Shown piece by piece: positions 9,053 to 21,956 of a DNA stretch of 64,000 bases. The stretch is from Eopsaltria australis (Eukaryota > Chordata > Aves > Passeriformes > Petroicidae), in contig JAVTVJ010011656.1 of NCBI GenBank assembly GCA_034509425.1, positions 1 to 64,000 of the forward strand, in the 5' to 3' direction. The notes below the pieces were generated by a model, which worked only from the letters and a program-made list of their open reading frames with translations, had not been told where the DNA came from and searched no databases. Position 1 is the stretch's first letter, and each line of letters starts with the position of its first letter. A program made the translations under genes and the position numbers.

Positions 9053-11598
9053 TGTCTTGGGTTAGGCCAGAGGGGTCAAAATCTAGGAAGTGATCTGTGC
9101 TGCAGGAAGGAATACAACTTCCTTCCTGGGAGAGAGAGCCAATAATCAGGTAGTTTTAAGGATTGATATGTAGGTGAACTAATTAAAAAGTTGTTCTGCT
9201 TTCGGGGAAAAAACTATATATAAGCAGAGACTCTCTGAAGCTCTTCTTTTTTGGACCTGCTGCTGTGTAGAGAAGAGCATCTCCTGCTTCTCTCGCTGGT
9301 AAGGCCCCCCCCTACCTCCTTCCGAAGGAGGGATGGGGGGGGGGGGAAGGGAGGTTTTACGGCAGCCGTGCCGCTGCAGCTGGGCAGGCATGGGGGAGGA
9401 ACGGCTGGAATCTTCAGCAGATACAGCTCAGCCGGTGTGCCAGCTACACGAGAGGGAGAGCCAGGCCCCTGCTCCGGGCCAGGCATGGACTGGGCCGGAC
9501 TCCATCCAGCTCGGGCTAAGCCCTGCCCTGTCACCCCGGGCCCAGATGGCCCCAGCAGTGTCCCGGTTTGAAGGACAGGTGTCTGTTAAGGAAGGCAGGA
9601 GCCTCCTTTGGAATGGGAAACTGTAACCCCTCTCCCTCTGAACTATTATAAATTTGAAATTAAGAGGCTCTCAGGCAAAGATATGGAAATAGGAATAACA
9701 GTTCTTTACTAATATCTAAAACAAAGATAACAAATAACAACAACTATAACGTTAACCAACGAACAGAACCAGAAACCCAGTGGCAGCCTGCTCGGCTTCC
9801 AGGCACCTTTTCCTTTTGGTGCAGTTCCAGTCACAGCCTGCAGGGGCGCTCTGGGTGTGATGATTCCCCGGTGGCTGCAGGGGGCGCTCCGGCGTGAGCT
9901 CAGGTAGCACACGGCAAATGGCGGCTGCCCGAGGCAGGGAAGGATGGAGGAGAGCCCTTGCTCCACAGACCCTCGGAGGGGGCAGCTGGTGTCGGTGCCA
10001 CAGCAGGATCCCCGGACACAGGGAGCTGGGACGGCAAGAGGTGTCGACGTGCAGGGAGGAAACCCCGCCACAATGTAGCGAGGAAACTCGGAGCGGCAAG
10101 GAGGAGCGGGGGGAGAGACAGGCTGGTGGCAGGCAGCTCCCGATGGGCAGAGAGAAAAAAGACTCACAGCAGACAGACCGGCAGCTCCGCGCTGGCTTCT
10201 CAGGGGGCCGTGGGTTCAGCAGACAGCAGCTCCAACCGTCCAGCTCCGAGGGTCCCGAGCAAGAGAGCGTGACCTCCCCCCTGCCCTTGCTTTTCAGTCT
10301 CTCCAAATCTCGCGTTGTCAGGCTCTGCTTCTATGAGGGGCAATTCTACCCCACCCTGCCAAGGAGAAAGGCTCTAGCCTTGTGCTTTGTTTCTCTTAAG
10401 TACCCAGTCATTTGTGTCTTAGCAACCCATGGGAGAAAAATTCCTGAGGAAAAGAACTAAATCCAACCTTCAACAAGCAGGCTGAGGCAGCTCTGCAGAG
10501 CTAGGTACAGAGACTCTGAGAGCTTCTGGCATCCAGCTCGGACTTGTTCAAACAGCCCGGCAAAGAGCACGTGATCCTCACACTGCCGGAGAGAGAGAGA
10601 GACAGAGATTAACTCTGTCCATGCCTAGACTAAACTTATAGACACTCATCCTTCCTCGCAGAGAGAGGAACGAGTAAGGACATCTACATAAATGCAGCAC
10701 AGAGACTTTACAGTCAGTGAGGAAAGCAGAACTGATACCTAGAGGGAGGTGCATGAGAAGTGCTTCAAGAGTAAAGCTAAAAACTTTTTTGGAGAAACAT
10801 GGTTGGGGACTGATCTAATAAATTCTCTGTAACATATGAAAATATAGTCCAAAGGGGGATGTGAAGTTCTTATTGCAGCCAATGAACTGAAACATCTGAG
10901 TAAAAACAAGTAAGTGTTGAAAAAGTACAGCCTGATGAGAAACTGGAACTAAGAGAGAGGAGAGGCTGTGACCCAGAGCCTTGGTCTCAGGGAGAATGCT
11001 AGAGAACCTGAGTTCTCAGGAGAACCTGTGTTGCTAAGCACAGAAGAAGGGATTTTCTTTGTTGCTGCAATTGAACTGGGCATCCTTAAAACAGGTACCC
11101 TGTAGACTGTTCATAACCCACTCAAGTAGCTGTGAGAAAGCTACTGGTGTGGGAGGGATCCACCATTAAGCTGGACTTTGCTCCGGGCGGCGGCTAATGG
11201 TGAGGCAGAAGACTCATAAAAACTGTATTTTTCTTACAAAAAATCCATGGTGTAAGCAAAAGAAACTTCTCTCCCTAAATGGACTAGAACAAGAGCTATT
11301 TCTGAGGTAGTAAACTGACTGGAGGTCGAAGTGTTGTCTTTTGTATGTTGTCAGAGAGAATGAAATAGAGAGGTGTGGGAAGGAGGGGTAGTCTGAAGAG
11401 TTTGTTCTGGTTTTTCTTAGGTTTTTTTTCTCTTTCCCTTTGTCTTAAGTATATTAATAAAGTTTCTTTGTACTTTATAAAGTTTGAGCCTGCTTTGCCT
11501 ACTCCTAATCCTCATCTCACAACAAGCAATCAAGTAAATTTAGGTAAGTGTGTTGGCATTTAACCACAAACCTGAATAAGCGAACTGAAACCACTACA
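9053..11598 (+). mobile_element. Long ERVL-type LTR (LTR-D, about 1.62 kb net) carrying a nested solo LTR
   Basis: The element starts TGTCTTGGG and ends ACCACTACA. It is flanked by a perfect 5-bp duplication ggcct (9048-9052 and 11599-11603). Subtracting the nested LTR and its duplication leaves about 1,624 bp. A TATA-like TATATATAA is at 9215-9223 and AATAAA at 11456-11461, implying a very long transcribed part of the LTR. A GC-rich block covers about 9300-9558. The reverse-strand copy at 47815-49477 aligns by eye over most of its length. No internal retroviral sequence is attached, so it is a solo LTR. The assignment to the ERVL class rests on the 5-bp duplication and the terminal sequence. 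Confidence 0.8.
9559..10475 (-). mobile_element. Solo LTR, family A (917 bp), nested in LTR-D
   Basis: It begins TGTCCCGGTTTG and ends CTTCAACA on +, with a perfect 5-bp duplication agcag at 9554-9558 and 10476-10480. Transcriptional orientation is inferred to be minus, because the minus strand carries the polyadenylation-like signal and a terminus like other ERVL LTRs here (ACCGGGACA). Several overlapping open frames inside it are reading-frame coincidences in a GC-rich LTR. Confidence 0.9.
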
Positions 11599-11603
11599 GG
11601 CCT

Positions 11604-12354
11604 GTATTCCTGAAAACGTGTGGGGTTTTTTTCTGAACTGACAAAAATCACTGCCTCTCTCTGGAAGTCTTGCCTTACTGATATGGAAAAAAGATCAAAA
11701 CAAGGGAACTCTGAAGAAGATCTCAGTTTTGGAAATTTTGACAAACTAGTGGCACACATCCGAAGGTGTTTCCTGGCTGTTGCTTAGAAGGAATGAAAAG
11801 TACTTCCTTGTTAAACAAAGACTGAAGATTAGGGAAAAGTGGTCCCTTCACTGCCTTTTTTAAAAATCATGGTGGGCATAGAAAATCTTTCACCACTTCA
11901 CCACAAAGACTTACGATATAGTTATTTTTTTAAATATCATTGATATACCTGATATTTTATTGTCTGAAAAACACCTAAAAACTGCCAGCCTAATAACAGA
12001 CAGTGTTCATAGTGAAGGAAAGAATACAAAGTCATGTCAACTCAGATGCACAACTGGACCTAAAATTTATACCCACATGTAACAATTTAGTAAATTCTTT
12101 ATGTGCATCAGAAAATTTACAGAAAGGATTTGAAAGTACAGAACAAAAATGCTTTGCAGATAGACTGAGAAAGGTATGTACAGTTGAGTAGCAGGGAAGA
12201 TATGGAACATTGGGACTAATAAATAAATGCTAACCTTGAGAATGAATGCCTAGAAAATTATGGCATTTAGAAGAGCTAGTACTGACAGCTGCTTGTTTTT
12301 GCTAAAAAAAAGTTACAAAACAAAATGGAAACTATGTAACTGAAATAAAGAAAC
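11604..12354. other. No recognisable feature
   Basis: AT-rich DNA between LTR-D and the next solo LTR. Only short frames without recognisable domains are present. Confidence 0.5.
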
Positions 12355-12360
12355 TGGTAG

Positions 12361-12951
12361 TGTAGCGGTGGTTCTGAACCAGGAAGGATTAAGACTTCTG
12401 GTGGCATGTTCCACAGACAGAGAATTTCCCCCCGGAGCTGCCAGAGACAATGGTTTAGACCACCAAGCCACGAACCCCAAGTTCCTGCTATTGGTTCCTT
12501 GATTTGTCTGTTATGTATCCCAGTTCTGGAAAATTCCCTGTTACTCGGTTGTTCATTCGTTGTTCTCTCTTCCTCCCTCCCCTCCCTAAACCTCATTCGA
12601 CTACGCACCCTGGACCCTCCCTTGTATTGCCCCTGCACCCTCAGATTATTGGATGTTATCGCTCCCTTAAATACCCATGTCATGAGCTATTCAGGGCTCT
12701 TAGTCCCTGAGCTCCCTTGGGGGTAATAAACCTGTCAAACCCTCATACTAAGAGTCCTCATTCTTTGGGTAGTTCTTTGCTATCCTGCAGTGCTCTGAGG
12801 GCATCAACTCCTGAGCCCGACGCAGACTGGCGGAGCCCGTCGTCGGCTCCCTGGGGAAGCCTTCTCGATCGGAATGCGAACGGCTTTTCAGGGTCACGCT
12901 AGCGCTCTGCCGCCGGGATTGGAGCGGGATTAAGAAGCAGGGAACGCCACA
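12361..12951 (+). mobile_element. Solo LTR, ERVK/alpha-type (591 bp)
   Basis: It runs from TGTAGCGGTGG to GGAACGCCACA with a perfect 6-bp duplication tggtag at 12355-12360 and 12952-12957. AATAAA is at 12725-12730. The 6-bp duplication and the resemblance to the LTR of the env fragment at 4984-5655 place it in the alpha/ERVK-type family. Confidence 0.93.
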
Positions 12952-13017
12952 TGGTAGGAAGTATTTTCCAGGCAGAGAAGAAAAAAAAGAAAATCAGTTA
13001 AAATTTGTCTGAGGCAA

Positions 13018-13623
13018 TGTGGCAGTGGTGCAGGTTACCCCAGAAGAAGAATTTCCAATGAGAAAGCCCTGGGGGGAGGAGGAGGGCTCCCCCGAGGTAG
13101 AGCAAACAATAGTTTAGCCCAGAAGAGGCTGGGCTCGAGACAGGTTAATACCCCCAGGGCTCATTGGGGAGCACCGCCTGCCCATCTGAGTTAGTCACCC
13201 CCAGTTTCCTAGAGAGTTCTCAGTTACTCGGTTGTTCATTGTATCACTCCCCTGTCTTTAACCCTCGCTCATCCCCCTTCTATCCCTGGTTCGCTCCCTG
13301 TCCCCTGTTCCTCCCCAGTTCCTCCCCTCTGCTACCCGGTGATTGGTCACCAGGGGAACAATAAAAGATCGTGTCCCAGGGGAATCGAGGTCCTCCGATC
13401 CCCGGTGCCACAGAGTGCAGAACCTCGTGTCTGTGTCTCTTCATTCCTGGGTTGGAGGAACCCCCTGAGGTGAGGGAGAGTTCGCCTACCGAGCAGCTAG
13501 CAGGGAGCAAGGGCAAGAGTCGCTCGGCGATTGGGAACGAGGCTGGCCCCCGAGGACCCAAGTCGCATCCGCCTTTGCTAGTAGCCACCTCCACTCCACC
13601 GAGGAGGCAGGCGGACGGCCACA
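13018..13623 (+). mobile_element. Solo LTR, ERVK/alpha-type (606 bp)
   Basis: It runs from TGTGGCAGTGG to GGACGGCCACA with a perfect 6-bp duplication aggcaa at 13012-13017 and 13624-13629. AATAAA is at 13360-13365. It shares the block around CTCAGTTACTCGGTTGTTCATT with the LTR at 12361 but is clearly diverged from it, so the two are separate insertions. Confidence 0.93.
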
Positions 13624-13629
13624 AGGCAA

Positions 13630-14504
13630 TATATTTTTCAGATACAATATACTCATGGCACTTTATCACTCAGTATAATTTACTGTTTCAGATGGTTCTT
13701 TTATATTATAATGATTTTGCAATTTCATATATTTTGAATCCTAGCATGTTTTCCTCATTTATTATACAAATGTGCATATTTAACTATAACAAGCACGATG
13801 GGTGCTTGGCTCTAGCACCAAGCAAATAGATGAGTAAAATCTAAGAACTGTTTTACGGACCTTGTTTCTGTAAGCAGTCATGTCCCTTTATAGCATGTAA
13901 AGTAGGAATGGGCTCTAGTGACATACAAAAGAAACTCTTACTTTGATTATGCCAGTATTAATTATACAATACAATAGCTCCTCTGAGATGAATAGAATCA
14001 TTGTAGCGTGTGAAATATGTGCATATCTTTTACTACTGAGAAGCACTGCAGAAGTGTAATAATTAAATTAACAAATTAGAAGGTTTGCCAAGCATGTAGC
14101 AGGATCTATGTTTATGGATAAGAGTGAATGAAATGGTAAGATTAAAAAGTAACTTCACTTTTTAAACTGAGACCTTCTGTCATATATGACCAAAAGCATC
14201 CTACTTTTGAGAATTTAGTCCCACACTGATCAAGTCAGGATATTGCAGTTTTTTCTGTCATTGTAAAAGAGGAAGAACAACGTAATTAATCCTTGCCAAC
14301 TATCTCTATTTTTCTACTGTCTCTATCTTACTGTGGACACATCTTTCATATTGTTGTCAAAAGCTAAAATCACTTCTTCATAACTATAAAATTATTGTAA
14401 CTTGTTTTAAAATAACATGACCCTAGATCACTGTACTTTAATAATTTTGAAAATAAACTTGTTCTTGAAAATAATGTGTTTGACTTCAGTGATCTTTTGT
14501 GTAA
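13630..14504. other. No recognisable feature
   Basis: AT-rich DNA between two solo LTRs. No supported frame or repeat. Confidence 0.5.
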
Positions 14505-14509
14505 CTTCT

Positions 14510-15402
14510 TGTCCTGGTTTGAAGGACAGGTGTCTGTTAAGGAAGGCAGGAGCCTCCCTTGGAATGGGAAACTATAACCCCTCTCCCTCCGAATTATTAT
14601 AAATTTGAAATCAAGAGGCTCTCAGGCAAAGATATGGAAATAGGAATAACAGTTCTTTACTACTATCGAAAACAAGGATAACAAATAACAACAACTATAA
14701 CGTTGACCAACAAACAGAACCAGAAACCCAGTGGCAGCCTGCTCGGCTTCAGGCACCTTTTCCCTTTGGTGCAGTTCCAGTCACAGCCTGCAGGGGCGCT
14801 CTGGGTGCGGTGATTCCCCGGTGCCTGCAGGGGGCGCTCTGCCGTGAGCTCAGGTAGCACACGGTGAATGGCGACTGCCCGAAGCACGGAGGGATGGAGG
14901 AGAGCCCTTGCTCCACAGACCCTCGGGGGGCAGCTGGTGTCAGTGCAACAGCAGGATCCCCGGACACAGGGAGCTGGGACGGTAAGGGGTCTCCACGTGC
15001 AGGGAAAAAACCCCGCTACAATGTAGCGGAGAAAACTCAGAGCGGGCTGGTGGCAGGCAGGTCGGCTCTGGATGGGGCAGAGGGCAGAGACTCACAGCAG
15101 GCAGACCGGCAGCTCCGCGCTGGCTTCTCAGGGGGCCGTGGGTTCAGCAGACAGCAGCTCCGACCGTCCAGCTCCGAGGGTCCCGAGCAAGAGAGCGTGA
15201 CCTCCCCCCTGCCCTTGCTTTTCAGTCTCTCCAAATCTCGCGTTGCCAGCCCGGCTTCCATGAGGGGCAATTTTGCCCCACCCTGCCAAGGAGAAAGGCT
15301 CTAGCCTTGTGCTTTGTTTCTCTTAAGTACCCAGTCATTTGTGTCTTAGCAACCCATGGGAGAAAAATTCCTGAGGAAAAGAACTAGATCCAACCTTCAA
15401 CA
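14510..15402 (-). mobile_element. Solo LTR, family A (893 bp)
   Basis: It runs from TGTCCTGGTTTG to CTTCAACA on +, flanked by a perfect 5-bp duplication cttct at 14505-14509 and 15403-15407. It is very similar to 9559-10475 apart from small indels. Orientation is inferred as for the other copies. Confidence 0.93.
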
Positions 15403-15407
15403 CTTCT

Positions 15408-18400
15408 TTATGTAGTTAAACATTTGTTTTGATCATATGTGTGTGTTTTTTAACTTCTTTGTTTCACCTCCTCTTTTCATGAATGATTAAATGCAGCAGG
15501 GGTGAACCAGATTCAATGTTGCATTTAAGACTTCAGTAAATCAATACATTTAAACTTTTATTCATGTGCTCTAAAAGGACAAGATGCAAAGTGGCAACAG
15601 TTTTTTAAATTTTGTTGTGGTTGTTGTTTTTTTGTTTGTTTTTTATCAAAATCAAATCAGAATAAAAATAAATTCCCTAAGAACTAAGGAATATGCTTTT
15701 TGGTAACTTGTCTTATAATCTTTCCTAATTCTGGGAAATGTTCTCATCCCCTGTCTATGAATATAGAACAAATATAGCACTCACATAGCAAGTAACATCT
15801 TTGTTATGTAACTCTGTGACATTTTAAATAAAAGTGAAAATATGCATAGCAAGATAAATATGCAGTAGAAACACCTCACGAAGCAAAAGCAAAATTTATT
15901 CATTAGTGAATGGAGGGACGTGATGATCAGGCATTTCTAAAATTAACTTGCTGATTTAGATCATAGAGCTCATTTAAGTTTGTGCATGAGAAAAGTTAAG
16001 CTGATGAAAGCAATTTTATAAATACAACATATTTAGTGTTACCTTTTAGAAGTACATTGCCATTGGCATAGTTATATTTAGAGTATTTCAAATTATGATT
16101 TAATTTCACCATTACAAAACACCTTTGCAGAGAGAAAATGGTGACAGCTGTTAAACCAGTACCCATTTAGTAGATATTCTTTGCAAGAAAAAAAATTATT
16201 GCATGAGCAAAAGGAGTTATTTCTTAAGTAGTACTTATTGCATAAGGAGCTCTACTCACCAGGGACCAAATGAGTGGACTTTTCCATTTTAATTACAAGT
16301 AAAGGAACTTAGTTCTTGACTGTGTATCTAATATGCAGTGTAATTGCTTATTATGATAAATTGCTCAAAAGTTATTGTCTTTCAAGTAAAATTGTATTAT
16401 GGTGATCAATTCTCCCAGAAAAAAAAAGACATACAGTTTCAAGATCAGAACTTCTGCAGGTCATCCAAGAAATTTCCCTATTGGCTTCTGACTTTAAGAG
16501 ACAGTACTTCACAAATGAAGAGAAAGCAACTGCAGAAGAAATATAGTCTTTATCTTATTAGGCTATAGAACACAGAAATCTATTAGGAATGATCACAGCT
16601 ATTTCATAGAATTGTATTTTAAATTAAAAAGAAAGATCTGAATTAATGTGCAGGTTATTTTTCCATTTCAAAATGCTTCCCTATTTCAAACCACTATACC
16701 AATTACAAAAGCATCAATAAAAGTAATAAACAATGAATCACCTAGTCCTGGTTTTGAATAATCTTCAAATATTGACCTAATAGAAAGGCATGAAGTTAAA
16801 TCTGTGTAAAGGGTTTGATATTTTGAAACGAACAAGATAAAGTGTCATGTTGTTTTCTACCTACATGAAGATGAGGGATGTAAATATACGGAAGATATTC
16901 CAGTTTGCTGCTCATTATCATTCTTGAAATGATAAAGTTTTATTTCAGATGGCAAAAAGGTGCAAAGGAAAAGGCTGCCTACCACCCTGCAGGCATTTTC
17001 ATAGTGCACTGCTCTCTTCTACCGGCTTCAATGAATTTGGGCAGTAGTTACTGTAAATTATATCCTTCTTATCCAAACTACCACAAAGGCAGCTTAAGGC
17101 CCTCTTACAAGGGCATTTCTTACTTTGATATCTACATGATTAGAATGGCCATTTCTGTATTTCAATACATCTGCAAAACACATGCTGCATATAAAAAGTC
17201 GTTTGAAATATTTGACAACAACAAGCTCTGATATTTCTGAATTATTTTATGAACATGCTTTAACTAACAGGTACTAAATTTTGCTATTAGTATTATTTTG
17301 GAAATGTAGAGTAAAACTAAATACCATATTGCAGAAAGAGCCTAACACGTTATTAAATCCAGTGGGACCAGATTAACACAGAACCTTCCTGTGCCTTCTT
17401 CAGTTTTCCAATAAATGAAAAACCCCACAGCTCATGTGACAAAGCAGCTGGCTAAATGCAGATTTAGCTGTCAGGCAGAAATCCGGGTATGACTGAGCTC
17501 AAGACAAGAAGTGGAAAGTAACTCTTCAACATAGTTTTTCATTGCATCTCCTTTTAAGAAGCAAAACCCAGTAATTCCTGGTTATTACATGAGTGCATAC
17601 CGTTAGTTTTCTCCCCACTATTTTTTAAAAGAGTATAAACAAAGTCAGCTTCTTCTTTGTGAGGAGATAAAGACATCTTTTATTTTTACAGACTTCAGCC
17701 AAATTTGAGGTTGGCATTAATCCCCAGAAACTGGAATGATGCTTCTATACTGCTAACAAGTGTTCACTGTCCTATGACTTCTATGATATTTAGGAAAACA
17801 AAAGTGCAACAATGCATCACATTGTTAGTCTTATATGTTAATTGCAAGACCTTTGGTTCTTATCAAATGAAGAGTGGGAAGGATTTCATTGCATGTTAAA
17901 ATGTATTAAGAAGGAATATACAAAGAATGAAGAACTATTTCAGGTGAAAGACAGTAGTAACAGCAGAACAAATAAATATAAAAATATAAACACACTGTAT
18001 GTATGTAAGGATAATATTCAATTGATCATCAATAAATTGTGGCTAAAATGTTAGTATCTGATCTTGCAAGAAGATATGTTGAAACAATCTTACAATTAAA
18101 CACTGGGTACACAAAGTTATAAAAATTAATATATGGTGTGACAGCTTGTAATAATGGAAAGGTATTGGCTGAAGTGGTCTTACTAACTGTATATTTTCCA
18201 GCAGAAAACTAAGAGACAACTCCTCGAATTCTAAATCTCACCAGGATAAGTCAAGAAAAATATTTCATATTTTGAATCAGTAAAAATGAAAAGATTAAAA
18301 GCACTTTTCAACAAAGTAAACTTTCAAGTAAAAAAGGTTTAAAAAAAAGCTTAAAAAACTGCATTGGAAATGTTGACTGTAAAATTATTTCCTCCCTAAT

Positions 18401-21287
18401 TTAAGGAATATCAAAGAAAATTCCAAGTGAAATAGAGGGAGATTCCCTAGAGGGAGAATTTCTTTCCTGCAGGAAACACAAAAAAAATATAGCTTACAGA
18501 AGAAGAGCATGTAGCAATAAGCTCTATTTATTTCACTGGGGAAGTCCATATCCATCCTCAGACACCAAAGACTCAAAATGAAACAATGTTTTAAATTCTT
18601 AAACATAAATATAAATTCTTACAGCTTAAAACATTGAGGAAACATGTCAGTCTGAAATGTTTCTATTTTACTTGCTGAACAAAATATTTCCATAACTTTT
18701 TAAAATAAAATTGTAAAGTAATAGCAAAAATCAACTTCAAGGTCTTATACCTGGATAACACCTATTCTGGCTATTGGCTACAAAAAAAAAAATTCTTAAA
18801 TTATCACAGCATCTTAACCATTCAGTTGGTGTAGGGCAGAATGCAGACTTGACATCTGTTGTCTAAGGTCACCATCTAAACAGGATCACATTAAAAAAAT
18901 TGCTTCTCACAAATAGCAATTTACACAGAGGTGAATCACTTATGTATGATGTTTTATAAGACCTAATGTAGCACTGCTGGCACTCCAAAACCTCATATTA
19001 AAAAAACCAAACTGAAACATACCTCATAGGACAGTCAATGTTGTCTCTGGATATAGAAAAATTACTTACATTTAGGTTCAAAATTCTTGACCGCTGTTTT
19101 ACATTCATCAGAGTACTCTTCCAAATTTAGACAAAAAGAAAGCAAATTAATTATAGGTCAAAATTTCTGTAAATCTGAATTTAAGTCCAAATGTCTGAAT
19201 CTGAATTTTAGCATCCAAATGTCAACTTTTCTGTATTTATACTCGCTTTCTATTTGAAGATAGATTTTTCCAGAATCTAATTATGTTTTTGGCAGAAACA
19301 TTGCCCAGAGCATTCTGGAGTTCTGCAGATTTTTAGAACCAGAACTCCTGGCAAAATCTCTATATAGCAGATAAAATTTTAGGAGAAAAAGCAAGAGAAA
19401 AAAACCAGTAAAAATCAAAATTCTCTCCTCATCTCTTACATAACCAATGTTCTTTGAGCTTACTTTTTTCTATTTGGCCAAAAATGAAAGACTGTAACAG
19501 GGCTCAAAAGTACCATTTCAGAACAGTGCACTTTTCATTGGAAGCAGTCTGAAGTTTCTGCAGCCAATAGTTTCAAATATTTTTTCATACAATATGATCC
19601 TTTGAGAGAAAAAAATGAATTAAAAAAAATCATTAAATCTTTTTTAGTATTTCATTACTCATGTATATAATTTCTATAAGACGGAAACTTTAGTTATAAT
19701 CTCCTTTTCCCCATGCTAAACTCCAACACATGGAATTCTAACAAACATTATAGAAAATTAAACACTAGAGGCAAAAAAGATAAAATTTTATGTTAAACTG
19801 TAAAGAAAGGCAAAGGATTTGTTAAAGAACATATGAAAAGAGTTTGAAATATTCACTGTCTTGATCACCTCCTCTGTGCAAAAAACCCCAATATTATGAA
19901 TCACCAGCATGGAGAATGAATTAAGTAATTCTGATTTCTCCCAACAAATCTTCTTATAATATCATCCCACAAAAAGAGAAAATTACTCAGTATTCATGAG
20001 AAAAGAACATCATTCACACTGTACATCATATTATAATTTCATAAAATAATTTTACAAAGTCAATATAAGTTCTTCAGTTATACTACAAAGTATTCTTAAG
20101 ACATATATCCTTAATTTCTGCAAATTGTTTTGCAAAGACTATGAAACATCATTCCAGAGAAAGCCTAATTTTTAACAAAATCAGAGGTCTCCAAATTCAT
20201 ACTTATGCTGCACAGTAGGCGCATCTTTACCTCCAATATTCTGGACAGAAGCTTTCAGGTCTCTTCCTATGCACCACCAAAGTCTGAAGATCTACAACTT
20301 CCTTAGGCAATATAAACCAGTGCTTTTACTTTATTGTCAAAAGTGGCTGTCCCATGTGTTGTTGTTTTTCTCCCTAATATCCAACCTATAAATCCCTCAC
20401 ACTTCTCTAAATATATGTTTGAAAAGCAAGTCAGAAATCCTCAACTGGGATCATTATGCTTGAATTAACTGATTATAAATGGGTGCATCGTTAATTTTAC
20501 AGCTGATTCTGGTTCTAGCTACAAATTGTCCTAGACTGTAACTCCAAGGTTATTTACGAGATTCTCTTAAATTTAAGCCCAAAATATTCAAGAGAAATAT
20601 AAAAAAAAAAATTCAAATTGTAACGTTCACTGAGTATATATACACATCTAATATATGTATGTCTAATAAAACAGTACCTACCAAAATTACAGAATTAACA
20701 CCTCCATCTAAAAAAGCATAAATATTAAATTTCCAAGAAAAGATAACAGAGAGAAGTTAACCTTTTGAAAGGGAAAAAAATAAAATGCAGAAATTTTCTC
20801 TGAGTGTCCAAAACTTGCATTCTGTGGCTCAAGAACCAAAAAAATAATACTTTTTTAAACTACAAGAAATGTAAACCACAAAAATGTTAAATTGGGAGCA
20901 AGAAGGAGATTCAAATGGCATAATTATTCCTAGAAACATCATGAACATTTTGGGCACCAGAACAGGATTTAGATCAGAGCTTCTGAAGGTTACAGGAGAA
21001 GATGAGAGAATATAAGAGGATCACTTACAAGGGCAAGGTTGAGATCACTTACAAGGTTGAGAAGCTAAAAAAGAGGTTTAGATGAGGTCAGAAGCAGAAC
21101 AGTTATTGGGTTTTTTATTGTATTGAAAGAATAAAGACTTGGATTACAGAAGTTGGAAATAAACATGATGGCACACAAGACATGCATAACTAATTGGATC
21201 AATTCCTCAACCAGCTGATAGGTTTTGAGTATTATCTCACAACTGTAGAGAACAACATATTCAAAATATATGAAAGGTTTTACTCAA
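15408..21287. other. About 5.9 kb AT-rich DNA without recognisable genes
   Basis: Both strands show only short frames with no domain, signal peptide pattern or conserved context. No LTR, CR1 or tandem repeat was recognised. It could be intronic or intergenic. The sequence alone does not decide. Confidence 0.5.
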
Positions 21288-21293
21288 AAGCTT

Positions 21294-21950
21294 TGTTGCT
21301 GTTGTAAACCACTGTTATGAAGACCAAAGAGCTCCGGAAGGTCCCAAGGGGGACGGGGGGCCCTGGTGGAGGGATCCCGGGACCAGGGGATTTCCCCCTG
21401 GGATGGAGGAAACAGTGGTTTAGCCCAGGGTCTGGCGGGATTGCCTGGCGGGATTGCCTAGGTCTCCCTGATAAGCTATTACTTATGTCAATAATTCCCC
21501 GTGTTCCAGAAAGTTCCCCTTTGTTCAGTTGTTGATTTGTTTTTCTCTCCTAACCCCCCCCCCCCCCCACTCCTCCACTCCATTGGACTGTTTACCTTGG
21601 ACCCTCCCTAACTCCGCCCCTGAACCCTCAGATGATTGATTGTTATTCCCCCTTATAATTTCGTGCCAGGGGGTGCTCAGGGCCTCTTGGTCCCTGGGCT
21701 CCCTCTGTGCAAGGCTCCGCAATAAACGTGCACAGAATACCCAAACCAGAGGTCCCTCTCTTCTCTTCTTCAGCTGTTAGCTGCGCCTGTTCCTGCTCCT
21801 AGCGCGACACCTGCTAGGCGAGCAGCCCACTGGCAGGCTCATACTTGAAGCCTCCGGAGAGTCACACCCTCGAGAGGGTCAGGGGCACTTGGGATCATCG
21901 CTAGCTCGCGGCTGCCCGAATCCGGGCGGGCATCAAGCGGCTAACCGATA
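21294..21950 (+). mobile_element. Solo LTR, ERVK/alpha-type (657 bp)
   Basis: It begins TGTTGCTG and ends CCGATA, flanked by the 6-bp duplication aagctt at 21288-21293 and 21951-21956. AATAAA is at 21721-21726. A long C run lies at about 21553-21568. The terminal dinucleotide is TA instead of CA, probably a point change. Its middle resembles the LTRs at 12361 and 13018. Confidence 0.82.
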
Positions 21951-21956
21951 AAGCTT

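Noticed and set aside
9709..10460. Open frames up to 188 codons on both strands
   Set aside because: They lie entirely in a family-A solo LTR and its copies at 1-483 and 14510-15402, with no conserved full frame between copies.
12276..13829. Several open frames of 60-152 codons
   Set aside because: All overlap the two solo LTRs or run across their borders. No protein domain is seen.
16344..18606. Several 60-108 codon frames in AT-rich DNA
   Set aside because: No recognisable motif or consistent exon structure. Likely random.
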